From: Unio delphinus
Taxonomy: Eukaryota; Mollusca; Bivalvia; Unionida; Unionidae
Assembly: GCA_029339505.1 (NCBI GenBank)
Contig: JAQISU010000164.1
Location: 682,001 to 746,000 of the forward strand
Length of the DNA: 64,000 nucleotides
Direction: 5' to 3'
Shown: one piece after another, positions 48,420 to 56,949 of the stretch
How positions within the stretch are numbered: position 1 is the stretch's first letter
How the letters are laid out: the number at the start of each line of letters is the position of its first letter
The notes under the pieces: model-generated
What the model was told of the DNA's origin: nothing
Seen by the model: the letters and a program-made list of their open reading frames with translations, nothing else
Databases searched by the model: none
Translations under genes and position numbers: made by a program

Positions 48420-48460
48420 TTTATTCTATTTATCAGAGTCTAAATCGCGATTTTCCATTT

Positions 48461-48909
48461 TCATCGTCGTAGTTTTTTAAAGCCACTTCCTGCTATCATA
48501 TTTGCAATATTGCTTTGGTCGGGGTTAAAACCATCGACGCTAATTTTTCATCTACTGCGTTATTTATAATTCTACTAACACTTGCAGGCATTTCCGCTGT
48601 AGACGGTAACGGTTTTGAAAATCCTTTAGATTTCATCCGTGATTTCACTAATGATGTTAATTTATTCTTCGCGGCTGAAAACGCTTTCCCGGCAAAATCT
48701 CCAACAGCACTAATCCCCTTATCACGAATAACATCAATTGCTTTCATTGATAATTGTTTAGCTAACGGCATCACTTTTGGAGCCATTCTTGCAAATAACC
48801 CCGCAATGGTATTACCTAAACCATCACCATAGTATGCTCTATAAACTGGAAACCGTGAATTAACTACATAGACGGTGGTTGGTTTATCATGATTGTAGTG
48901 TATGATCAT
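48461..48909 (-). pseudogene. pVI-like minor virion protein, probable frameshift near its end
   Basis: From ATG 48909 the frame runs 137 codons. The N-terminus is YRAYYGDGLGNTIAGLF, followed by a long amphipathic helix region (LSMKAIDVIRDKGISAVGDF) and basic stretches (KSRMKSKGFSKP). A Gly-rich start plus amphipathic helix recalls adenovirus pVI-like membrane-lytic proteins of Mavericks. Near 48530 a second frame (NPDQSNIANMIAGSGFKKL) fits better as the C-terminus and ends at 48461. The displayed frame instead stops at 48496. I infer one small indel. The ATG is preceded by a 33-base leader shared with the gene at 49952. Confidence 0.5.
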
Positions 48910-48942
48910 TATTTGAAATCAGAAACCATTTTTCAATTGGAA
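48910..48942 (-). promoter_or_regulatory. leader shared by two virion genes, copy 1
   Basis: Read on the minus strand, 'caattgaaaaatggtttctg' followed by atttcaaata abuts the ATG at 48909. The same block with one or two changes abuts the ATG at 49952. A promoter or translation leader is likely, but not shown. Confidence 0.5.
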
Positions 48943-48954
48943 ACGCTAGCGTTT
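48941..48954. promoter_or_regulatory. palindrome AAACGCTAGCGTTT, copy 2
   Basis: Perfect 14-base palindrome in the gap between the pVI-like and 326-residue genes. A third copy lies inside the latter gene at 49169-49182. Confidence 0.4.
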
Positions 48955-48971
48955 TTATTCAATCCCGGTGA

Positions 48972-49952
48972 TTAATCACTGTGATAATCCTCCACTAACT
49001 CGCCAATGAAATCTCGGTATGTGCTGATATCTATGATACCACCTTGAAATAATCGTCTACAGATATCAGCTGCTTCATTAATTATTTCCGGTGAGTTGTT
49101 TCCAGCTCGGAAACCTCCTACAAGAACTTCTAATCGTGATATATCACTGAGAACACTACCAGGACATGAAACGCTAGCGTTTTCACTGGAATCTGGCAAT
49201 CCACTTCCGCTAAAACCAGTTGCTTTATCCAGTTTTTCTAAATAGGTTTCTTGTAAATAATCAGAATCATCATCATCATCAGGTGGTAGTTGTTGTTGTT
49301 TTTTAGGCGAGTAGACTACTTTCTTTGCAGGTTGCTGTCGCTTTCCTCGCAATTTTCGCGGTTTTTGTTGTTGTTTAAACTCTTCATATTGTTTATACAC
49401 TATACCCACCGCATTGATATATTCAATGTATGATGCACTATCTGTCTTAATTTGACTTTTTTTAGTTTTGATTTTGTAGAATATATCAGCCCAATGAGTT
49501 AAATTCTTAACAAACTTATGATGTTCTGGTTTCAACATTTTTTTTCTGTCTTCATAAGTCGTAACAACAAGCGCAGGAATTTCTGTTGAATCAGTCTTAT
49601 CGATTGTTGCTAACCCTTCCTCGTTAAATCTCACGCGTAAACCATCAACTGTTCTTTTTGATTCTATTTTTTGTACGGCCTGTTCTGTTTGTTCAGTTTT
49701 CGCTGCTATTTTTTCGAGTTCACCAATAACAGATTTTCCCGTCTCGGGAACATCTCCCAGTATAGCACGCTCTATCCCCTTCGTTGCTGTGGTTACTGGT
49801 TTAAACAATTCTTCAGATCCCGCAGCAAAATCAGTCTGAAGACTCTGTCGTTGTTGTAGTTTATTCCGTACAGAGTCACGAATTGGTACAAATCTCCTGA
49901 TTGCATCCAGTCGTTCACGAGCCAATCGGGTTGTTAATGCTTCATTGACCAT
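48972..49952 (-). CDS. 326-residue conserved Maverick protein, unknown function
   Basis: The N-terminus is basic and helical (TTRLARERLDAIRRFVPIRD), followed by LFKPVTTATKGIE and a coiled-coil-like stretch (EKIAAKTEQTEQAVQKIESK). The middle part (about 110-170) is globular with WADIFYKIKTKKSQI. Then comes a Lys/Gln-rich basic linker (about 185-220), an acidic run (PPDDDDDSDYLQE) and a C-terminal helical part ending VEDYHSD. The 'LFKPVT' phrase and C-terminus recur in the decayed gene at 16240-18709, where it directly follows the ATPase. That shows it is a conserved gene of this group. A core or scaffold role would fit, but no function is established from the sequence. It starts at 49952 because the shared 33-base leader ends there. 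Confidence 0.65.
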   Translation of the reverse strand: MVNEALTTRLARERLDAIRRFVPIRDSVRNKLQQRQSLQTDFAAGSEELFKPVTTATKGIERAILGDVPETGKSVIGELEKIAAKTEQTEQAVQKIESKRTVDGLRVRFNEEGLATIDKTDSTEIPALVVTTYEDRKKMLKPEHHKFVKNLTHWADIFYKIKTKKSQIKTDSASYIEYINAVGIVYKQYEEFKQQQKPRKLRGKRQQPAKKVVYSPKKQQQLPPDDDDDSDYLQETYLEKLDKATGFSGSGLPDSSENASVSCPGSVLSDISRLEVLVGGFRAGNNSPEIINEAADICRRLFQGGIIDISTYRDFIGELVEDYHSD

Positions 49953-49985
49953 TATTTGAAATCAGAAACAATTTTTCAATTGCAA
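49953..49985 (-). promoter_or_regulatory. leader shared by two virion genes, copy 2
   Basis: Near-identical to 48910-48942 (tatttgaaatcagaaac, then atttttcaattg on the plus strand). Confidence 0.5.
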
Positions 49986-50291
49986 AACAATTTTTCAATC
50001 CGACCTAACAGACGAAAACACTTTTTGTTACATGTCAGACATGTCAGTTAATTTTTAACACGATCATAGAAGCGTTATTTCATCCTATAAGAGCTTCGTT
50101 CATCGATGAGGGAACTATCAAAATTGTATATAAATAAATAATACTGTTAGTTCCCTCATTCTATTTTTGATCAATCCGAACCAGCCATCAATTTTTTATT
50201 CACTGTTTTTGACATTGTCAATCAAAAAATGCTAAAAAAAATTAAAATCTCTATGAGGGACGATCACAATCAAATAATGATAAATGGTTAA
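49986..50291. other. intergenic gap in the Maverick
   Basis: About 300 bases of AT-rich DNA with a short inverted pair (gagggaact at about 50109 and agttccctc at about 50150). No gene. Confidence 0.5.
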
Positions 50292-50648
50292 TCAAAATTG
50301 TTCATTTTCTTGAATTAACGCTTGTAGGTTTCTAACTTTAGAATTAACCTCCTTTTTCAATTCGTATTCGTACCCCAATTCTTTTCGTATTCGTTCTACG
50401 ATGGTATACAACGGAGCGAACACACTTACGTCACTGGAGAATGCGAGAGAGTCCCGAATAGAATTCTGAATTCTTTTGATGAGCGCATACTTCTTTGGTA
50501 GCATATACTTGTTAGTGCTAACTCCGTATTCTATATCCTGAAAATCAGACATGATTTGATCAGGATTTAACCCATCTGATAGTTCAATATCCCAACTTTT
50601 CAATTTTGAAATCTCGGATATGATGCTATTCATGTTTTCAGAATTCAT
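50292..50648 (-). CDS. 118-residue unknown protein
   Basis: Open frame with a helical, charged composition: SEISKLKSWDIELSDGLNP, then KKYALIKRIQNSIRDSLAF and a C-terminal coiled-coil-like ELKKEVNSKVRNLQALIQE. No Cys/His cluster, signal or membrane segment. No family recognised. It lies 44 bases from the HNH gene on the same strand. It could be an early or accessory gene, being outside the virion cluster. Confidence 0.5.
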   Translation of the reverse strand: MNSENMNSIISEISKLKSWDIELSDGLNPDQIMSDFQDIEYGVSTNKYMLPKKYALIKRIQNSIRDSLAFSSDVSVFAPLYTIVERIRKELGYEYELKKEVNSKVRNLQALIQENEQF

Positions 50649-50692
50649 TATTCTATAATAATGATATATTTCTTAATGAAAAATATGACGCA

Positions 50693-51187
50693 TTAGACAT
50701 AACTAAATTGAACTTTTTGTCCCGTCCTTTTTGAAATAGCCGATCGATAAATCCCCTCTGCAACAAATCGTACTGAGGCTCTACAAATATCGAAGTGCCT
50801 ACCGGCTTCATATAATGATTGAAATATTTTTTCTTCGTTAGTTGTTGTATTCAAAGATTTTACTGGTCTCGCTTTTTTTGAACAAGTGCCAGTCTTTCCT
50901 CGTTTGGTATTCTCACTTTGTGTGATAGCCTGCAGATTTGATAAAGAATTGTTTTTCGGATTAGAATCCTTGTGATCAATGACAGAATCATCCTCGATCA
51001 ATCCGTAAAAGCATTCAAATACGAAACGATGATTGAGATATCTCTTCTCCCCTCCAACAGTAAACATCAAATACCCTTGATTATTCACAGAACCAACTGG
51101 TTTCTTCAGTCTGCGGTTTCTTACAACACCATCACTGGATGCTTCATAATTTGTGATCACAGGGTGTTGTCTGAATTCTTGGTTCAT
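50693..51187 (-). CDS. HNH endonuclease of the NUMOD4/HNH/NUMOD1 type (homing-like)
   Basis: 164 residues. The N-terminus (about 8-48) is NUMOD4-like (VITNYEASSDGVVRNRR, then NNQGYLMFTVGGEKRYLNH). The HNH core follows (HRFVFECFYG, VIDHKDSNPKNNSLSNLQAI), with the His-Asn-Asn pattern at about residues 75-87. The C-terminal part (about 108-155) resembles NUMOD1 (KSLNTTTNEEKIFQSLYEAG) and should bind DNA. These are free-standing homing-type endonucleases of phages, organelles and giant viruses. I know of no such gene as a standard Maverick component, so it looks like a passenger. The frame is intact and flanked by small genes on the same strand. Confidence 0.87.
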   Translation of the reverse strand: MNQEFRQHPVITNYEASSDGVVRNRRLKKPVGSVNNQGYLMFTVGGEKRYLNHRFVFECFYGLIEDDSVIDHKDSNPKNNSLSNLQAITQSENTKRGKTGTCSKKARPVKSLNTTTNEEKIFQSLYEAGRHFDICRASVRFVAEGIYRSAISKRTGQKVQFSYV

Positions 51188-51212
51188 TCGTATACATAAT
51201 ACTATTGTTTGT

Positions 51213-51623
51213 CTAATTCATTGTTTGGTTTAATGATAAATCTTTCGATGTAGTCTTGAGGAGTTCTATGATTTTATCCTTGATACTGACTTTGTCAGCG
51301 TCAAGAATACTGACTTTGTCAGCGTCAAGAATACTGACTTTGTCAGCGTCAGGGTCATAATTTCTGATTGATTGTCCATTTTTTATTCTTTTATCATAAT
51401 AACGCTTCAATTCCCTGTATCGTTTACCACCACAACTCAGACACAACTGAGATTTTCCCCTGACCCCAACTCCACATAGAATACAAGGTAACGGACCAAG
51501 GCTTCCACGACGATAGCTTTGCATATGATACCCACAAAACTCATTTCTGCATGATTTGTTACACGGGGTTACTGATCCAATCATAAGCCACTTGCAGTGA
51601 TTCATTATATATAAATTCTTCAT
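51213..51623 (-). CDS. 136-residue Cys-rich (zinc-finger-type) protein with 8-residue repeats
   Basis: The first half holds about nine cysteines and paired histidines in zinc-binding spacing (CNKSCRNEFCGYH, then CILCGVGVRGKSQLCLSCG). This is similar to the small zinc-binding domain found next to HNH or NUMOD domains. A basic linker (KRYRELKRYYDKRIKNG) follows, then three tandem copies of ADKVSILD (24-base DNA repeat, about 51283-51355) and an acidic/helical tail. It is divergently arranged with PolB, with only 24 bases between the two starts (51623 and 51648), so they must share a promoter region. DNA binding is inferred. Confidence 0.6.
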   Translation of the reverse strand: MKNLYIMNHCKWLMIGSVTPCNKSCRNEFCGYHMQSYRRGSLGPLPCILCGVGVRGKSQLCLSCGGKRYRELKRYYDKRIKNGQSIRNYDPDADKVSILDADKVSILDADKVSIKDKIIELLKTTSKDLSLNQTMN

Positions 51624-51647
51624 TTAAATGCTTGTTTTAATTATAGC

Positions 51648-54101
51648 ATGAGGGAATTAAGGAGAACGCCTTCGAAAATTGCTGAATTCAATGCTGATAA
51701 GGAGTTTAAGAGATTATTAAAAATTAGTCCTAAATTTAATATCGATAGACCCAAAAAACGTCCAAAAGACGGAAACATGAAAGAGTTTAAGAGATTATTA
51801 AAAATTAGTCCTAAATTTAATCTCGATAAACCCAAAAAACGTAACAAACGTCCAAGAGACGGAAACATGAAAGAGTTTAAGAGATTATTAAAAATTAGTC
51901 CTAAATTTAATCTCGATAAACCAAAAAAACGTAACAAAATTAATCCTAAATTTAATCTCAATAAACCCAAAAAACGTCCAAGAGACGGAAACATGAAAGA
52001 GTTTAAGAGATTATTAAAAATTAGTCCTAAATTTAATCTCGATAAACCAAAAAAAACGTCCAAGAGATTACCCTGGAAAGATGCTCAATTCAATCTCGAT
52101 ATAGTTTCTAATACACCAAAGAATACAATTCTTGATAAAGCCATGATTAGTAAAATCAGAGACTGTTTTAATGAATTCAAGCGTGATGGAGCATCTTATT
52201 GTTGGTCAACATTTCGAATTGATGGTGTTGTTGATGCTACCATGAATGATGAAAAAACAGCAGTGATAATTTCACGTGTTGGGGAAAAACGGCATTTTTT
52301 CCGAATCAAATTCATTATCGAAGTCGATGGCAAATGGATTATTAGGGATAAATTTGAACCAATCCTCAAGAATAAAAAAGCTGTCAATGTGAGTAGAGAT
52401 TCCAAACCAGGAATTCTAACCGGAATCGATAAGCCATACTACGAAAGATCTTATCCCGTAACAGCAATGGTTTATGGGATATATCCGTTAAATGATAAAC
52501 CCGATATCGCAAAACTAGCTCCTATGAAATATTCGTCAGGGCTTAATTGTGTAGCAGAACGAATAATAGAACACTTCACAAATGCATCCCGAGGAAATAA
52601 ACTAACTGATCTGCGACGTAGGAAAATAACCGAGTGGGAACTGACAGTGAAACAGCATGGTGCAAAGATTTCTGATATAGCTAAATTAGAAACATCATTA
52701 CGATTCCCAATAACCGTTATGACGATAACCGGAGAGGTTTTATACGAACCGAAATATAACAAAAATGGAGCGCCAATACAGATTATTGATCATAACAAAC
52801 ACGCGTGGACACCTGTGGTAACAATATTTCCACGAGAACGAACCGTGAAATATATCCCTAAGGAGTTCGTCGGGGATGTTTTCTATGAAGAGAGATTATT
52901 CGATGCTATTCATGCGTTGTGTAAAGATGATCCTGTGTCAGTGTGGTTACTTAGAAGTGATGAAGATCCCGAAATAGGATTTGATCAATATGTAAGACCG
53001 AATGGCGAATTATATCACATTGAAGAATTAGATAACAGAATGAGAAAAATCGCTAGTGATTTTTCACCGGAGAATTCCCATGAAAAACTACTCACGGATA
53101 GTTTTACTATTCCATCAGTGGTAGCTCACTTCGCAAGAGAAAAAAACTCATGGCGTCCAACACGAAGTGATTTTCTCGAGGATGTTAAATTGAGTTGCGT
53201 CGAATTTGGTCATGGAGGACTGTGGAATACGAAATACTCACGTGATGGTATGATTTCAATTGATATATCCGCGTGTTATCCCGGAAGTTTTCTCGGATAT
53301 GGAGAATGTGCTGAGTACTTCAAACGATTTGGACATCCCACGCATGAAATGACTCGTGTTGCGATTAATGGACCATTGCCTGATTTTGATTTAACCGGAT
53401 TCGCTCGTGTGATATCATTTGAATTAGCGTCAGGATTACATCCGTGTAGCTATGTTTGGCTCGGTAGACACCTATCTGAAAAGGCCTGGATGCCAATAAT
53501 GCTATTGAGATATATGATTGATTGTGGTATGCTAAGATCGTTGATTGTTTCCGAGGCTATTATATGCTATCGAGCTCAGAAAGAAGTTTGGCTACCACAA
53601 CCCGATCTAGATCGTATAATCAGCGAACTACGAAAACAGTGTCCAGATTTCAGTGAAGAAGAAATCATAAATTGGTCTAAGAAGTTATTTGAAAGTAAAA
53701 AAGAACAAGCAACGGATCTCGGACGAAGAATAATCGGTAAATTTACCCAGGGTGGACGATACGACAATGCAAAATATTCTTCGCGGTTGATCATAGACGT
53801 CGCTGAATACGATTTTATTGTAGCGGATTTAATGAAACAGGGAAAACTTGTATCCCGTAAGGATGCTTTTCTATCCAATGGTGAGAAATTAGGTACGGTT
53901 GTTACCTACTGTGATGGATATAATTCCCAGTACACACATTTGAGAAGTTCAATGCTAGCCTATGCTTCTATTAATCTATTTTCGATGATAAATAGATTTC
54001 CTAATACCGCGGTTAGAGTGGCCACTGATTCGATGTATATACACAATAAGTACAAATCAGCTGTAGCGGCATTCACAGATCCCGAAGAAGATGCTACATG
54101 A
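51648..54101 (+). CDS. family B DNA polymerase (Maverick type)
   Basis: 817 residues. Residues about 18-145 contain four copies of a basic unit with EFKRLLKISPKFN, expanded by tandem duplication. Motif A is SIDISACYPGSF (Asp539). A motif-B-like stretch is GRRIIGKFTQGG (about 687-700), and 'SSMLAYASINLFSMI' precedes motif C, which reads VRVATDSMY (about 790-798). The usual first Asp of motif C is Ala. The protein stops only about 23 residues after motif C, so no thumb is visible. The next frame begins 11 bases before this stop and encodes the helicase, suggesting one original PolB-helicase protein. It replicates the element; priming by a terminal protein is inferred from the family. Confidence 0.88.
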   Translation: MRELRRTPSKIAEFNADKEFKRLLKISPKFNIDRPKKRPKDGNMKEFKRLLKISPKFNLDKPKKRNKRPRDGNMKEFKRLLKISPKFNLDKPKKRNKINPKFNLNKPKKRPRDGNMKEFKRLLKISPKFNLDKPKKTSKRLPWKDAQFNLDIVSNTPKNTILDKAMISKIRDCFNEFKRDGASYCWSTFRIDGVVDATMNDEKTAVIISRVGEKRHFFRIKFIIEVDGKWIIRDKFEPILKNKKAVNVSRDSKPGILTGIDKPYYERSYPVTAMVYGIYPLNDKPDIAKLAPMKYSSGLNCVAERIIEHFTNASRGNKLTDLRRRKITEWELTVKQHGAKISDIAKLETSLRFPITVMTITGEVLYEPKYNKNGAPIQIIDHNKHAWTPVVTIFPRERTVKYIPKEFVGDVFYEERLFDAIHALCKDDPVSVWLLRSDEDPEIGFDQYVRPNGELYHIEELDNRMRKIASDFSPENSHEKLLTDSFTIPSVVAHFAREKNSWRPTRSDFLEDVKLSCVEFGHGGLWNTKYSRDGMISIDISACYPGSFLGYGECAEYFKRFGHPTHEMTRVAINGPLPDFDLTGFARVISFELASGLHPCSYVWLGRHLSEKAWMPIMLLRYMIDCGMLRSLIVSEAIICYRAQKEVWLPQPDLDRIISELRKQCPDFSEEEIINWSKKLFESKKEQATDLGRRIIGKFTQGGRYDNAKYSSRLIIDVAEYDFIVADLMKQGKLVSRKDAFLSNGEKLGTVVTYCDGYNSQYTHLRSSMLAYASINLFSMINRFPNTAVRVATDSMYIHNKYKSAVAAFTDPEEDAT

Positions 54102-55464
54102 GTATTGTGAATCCGCAGACGTTGCCATGGATGATAAATATCTTTGTTGTAACCGTATTGAAATTCAATCAGAACTTTGTAATGCACCACCGGTATCTGA
54201 TCCAGTATGTAGATACAAGACAGTTTATTTAAACGGTTGTGGTGGGTCAGGAAAGACAACTCGTGCAATTGAATTATTTCGTCGGTCAACCATGATTGTG
54301 CTAACACCGACTCACAGACTCGCCAGAGAGATGATACAGCGAGGGGTAAATGCTTGCACTTACCACAGTTTCTTTCGATGGAAGGGTGACAAATGGACTC
54401 CTGAGCGTATGGGTGATAAATTCATTCCTGAAATCATAATTTGGGATGAAATATGCACAGTGTCATTAGATGTATTACAAACATTTCTTGAGTGGTTGTT
54501 AAACAAAAACACAAAAGTCGTCATGTGCGGTGATCACGGCCAACCACCACCATTTGTCGGTACATCTCCAAATGAATGGCTAAGGGGATTTGTAGACTAT
54601 TATGAAGAAATTACCACTGATTATAGATCAATTGATGAACGATTACGAGAATTCAAAGCGCTAATTAGATTACAACCGGATAGAATCCAATGCGAAATAG
54701 CGCGTGAAGTGATTTCAGAAACTCCAATGAATGATTTCTGGGAAACATGGAGACCAAATGATTTGATAATTGCAAGTAGAAAAATAGTCAGGGATACACT
54801 TCAGATGAAGTTATTTGAATTGCATAAAGAAAAATTTGCAACGCTTCCAGTACCCCTTTGTTATAGGCCATCGGATACACGAAAACAGAACATTGAAGTT
54901 GATATTCCAGGACAGAGTGAAAAACAAATTCTCGTATTAAATGATATTGTGCTGGTTGATATCAGCGTCGTCGAAAATGCATTGCGTGCTAATAAATCCC
55001 CGTGGACGCTAGGATACGCAGCAACAATACACTCTTCACAGGGATTGACTATATCGGATACAATTGTTTGGATGGTGGATAATCACATCGAATGGTCGAA
55101 TTTAGTCTATCTCGCAGTATCCAGAGTACGAAAAATAAATCAACTTCGAAGAGTTGTTTTCGATGATAATGACACAACAATAAGTGATATTGATGTTAGC
55201 ATCATTAATAAAAAACTCTCCGGTTACAAACAACAGGACAAAAAAAAACAACGAGAATTTGATATTGATGCTAAATTAATAATTACGCTGAAACAACAAC
55301 AGAATAATCACTGCGCGAGTTGCAATTGTATAATGCGTTGGCAGTATTCGGATAAGGATCCCCGCCAATTCACCGTAGACAGAAAAAATAACAATCTCGG
55401 TCATGTCAGAAACAATGTGATGTTGACTTGTCTTGAGTGCAATAGACGCAACGGTGCTAGTTAA
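54091..55464 (+). CDS. SF1 (Pif1/RecD-like) helicase with C-terminal HNH nuclease domain
   Basis: 457 residues. Walker A is NGCGGSGKTT (Lys55), motif Ia is IVLTPTHRLA, Walker B is IIWDEICT (about 115) and motif III is VVMCGDHGQPPPF (about 150). Motifs V and VI follow as ATIHSSQGLT (about 315) and LVYLAVSRVR (about 345). The last 60 residues have a treble-clef HNH form: CASCNC, then FTVDRKNNNLGHVRNNVML and CLECNRR. It overlaps the PolB end by 11 bases in another frame. The Met at 54091 is close enough to Walker A that a full start domain is unlikely, so a PolB-helicase-HNH fusion broken by a one-base change is plausible. The tail converges on the integrase gene. Confidence 0.88.
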   Translation: MLHEYCESADVAMDDKYLCCNRIEIQSELCNAPPVSDPVCRYKTVYLNGCGGSGKTTRAIELFRRSTMIVLTPTHRLAREMIQRGVNACTYHSFFRWKGDKWTPERMGDKFIPEIIIWDEICTVSLDVLQTFLEWLLNKNTKVVMCGDHGQPPPFVGTSPNEWLRGFVDYYEEITTDYRSIDERLREFKALIRLQPDRIQCEIAREVISETPMNDFWETWRPNDLIIASRKIVRDTLQMKLFELHKEKFATLPVPLCYRPSDTRKQNIEVDIPGQSEKQILVLNDIVLVDISVVENALRANKSPWTLGYAATIHSSQGLTISDTIVWMVDNHIEWSNLVYLAVSRVRKINQLRRVVFDDNDTTISDIDVSIINKKLSGYKQQDKKKQREFDIDAKLIITLKQQQNNHCASCNCIMRWQYSDKDPRQFTVDRKNNNLGHVRNNVMLTCLECNRRNGAS

Positions 55465-56401
55465 GACCATGCGGTGGCAATTGAGTATCCTCGGGAATTA
55501 CCTGTAGTTGTTGTCGAGTAAATCCTCGTTGAGGGGCAGTTGAATCCAGTTTATAGACTGGAGGTCTACCAGTTGATCGTGTTATACTAGATATCTTGTG
55601 TGCAGTAACACTCCAAATAGGATCAGTAGCCCTTTTTCTACCCCCTTCAAGCTCTCCTGGTTCGTATAAGTACCTAACAGTGACATTACTATGAAGAATT
55701 GGTTCTTTGAAATCTTTTTGTGGTTGTACGGGTATTGACTTCTTTTAATCGCGTTGATAGGTTTCATGTTGATTGTTCTAGTAATCTCGTTATTCAGTGC
55801 AGTAATCACAGATGGTAATCTTTTAACCCATTCACGGGATCTTTTTTCTTGAATGAATTCTTTTGCGTATTGATATCCAAATAACCGCTCAGCAATCGTC
55901 CGATTAAATCGTTCTACAATGGCCTGATCGCGATGTAGCGCAGTATACCCTCGTCGTATGGTGACATTATGATGTTTCATTGTAGATAACACTGCACCCT
56001 GAAATTCCTTGCCAGGATCAACCTGCAATAGATTTGGCCAGTGCAGAGGACCTCGTCGATAAATCCTTTCAAATGCAGAAGCGACTTCAGTGGCTGATTT
56101 TGTTTTTAACGGTTCTGCTTCTTTGTATCGACTTGCAATATCAACTACGGTTAAAGCGTATTTGTAACCACGATCATGTGGCATAAATAATATATCAGCC
56201 TGATGAACTTCATTAGGAGCGGTCACATCAAAATGCGAGAATTGAATTTGTTTAGGCGGTGGTAGATAAATTTGCCATAGTGCCTGTTTGGATAACCAAT
56301 TAGCCGCAGTGGTTTTTTTGCACTTTTGCAGCACTAGCGAGTTTATGGACTGCTGATTTACCCCTCCAGTATCCTCTTGGGGAATAATAAATTGATTCCA
56401 T
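55457..56401 (-). pseudogene. retroviral-type (DDE) integrase, two frameshifts
   Basis: ATG at 56401. The first 28 codons (SIYYSPRGYWRG, then HKLASAAKV) are in one frame. After an A7 run near 56314 the sequence moves to a 250-codon frame with the core. That frame has the first Asp in HQADILFMPHDRG, the second in LLQVDPGKEFQG and the Glu in DQAIVERFNRTIAERLFGYQ. Near 55745 a second frame change precedes the C-terminal domain, which reads VRYLYEPGELEGGRKRATDP and ends at 55457. Maverick integrases insert the element, leaving a short duplication. The three catalytic residues are kept. The 3' end abuts the helicase stop tail-to-tail. Confidence 0.9.
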
Positions 56402-56405
56402 ATTA

Positions 56406-56944
56406 TTAATTACCGGCACCTAACATCAATTTACTTTTCATAGCCGATTTTATCAAAAATGAAGCCGATTTTTCTTTGAAGGATTTATCAGGAATAGCAT
56501 TTAACGCATAAATTAATTTCACATCCGCGAGATGTCTGTGTTGCAGATTGCTGCTTTTATAAGCAACATCATGAAGGTGACAGGCCTTATCAATGGCGTT
56601 TATTGGTTCTTCACCGGGTCGGGACTGATTTTGATCATTGAGTCTGATATCAAGTCTGGTTCCCGGTCCACAGTAGCTATATCCTGGAAGGTGCTTTTCT
56701 CCGGGGTACTTTGTCCATGGGGTTCCAGGGAGCTTTGCCAATTTGGCTGCGATATCACCTCCTCGTTTTTTTTAAAAACATCTCCGGATTGTAAAATCTT
56801 TGATTTTGTAGAAACAAATCTGAACTTTTTAATACCACATGTTGCACATCTACCAGTAAGTGCTGATCTGTTATTTTTAGTTGTAACCGTCGTCACATCA
56901 TTTGTGCTAGTACGCGTTTTACACTTCATACAATATAGATCCAT
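56406..56944 (-). pseudogene. zinc-finger + phospholipase A2 protein, one frameshift
   Basis: The N-terminal part from ATG 56944 has CMKCKTRT and, 28 residues later, CATCGIKKF (a CxxC...CxxC ribbon). After an A8 run at about 56767-56774 the frame changes and enters the PLA2 domain (within the 111-codon frame at 56741-56406). That domain has PGTPWTKYPGEKHLPG, the calcium loop YCGPGTRLD and the catalytic HDVAY. This domain matches the parvovirus-VP1-type PLA2 of Mavericks, which helps virions leave endosomes. The frameshift separates finger and enzyme. It is divergent from the ATPase, with 5-17 bases between starts. Confidence 0.87.
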
Positions 56945-56949
56945 AATTT

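Noticed and set aside
51641..52063. Minus-strand 140-codon frame opposite the polymerase start
   Set aside because: It is the antisense shadow of the polymerase N-terminal repeats.
53960..54307. Minus-strand 115-codon frame across the polymerase/helicase junction
   Set aside because: Antisense shadow. Both sense genes have clear motifs.
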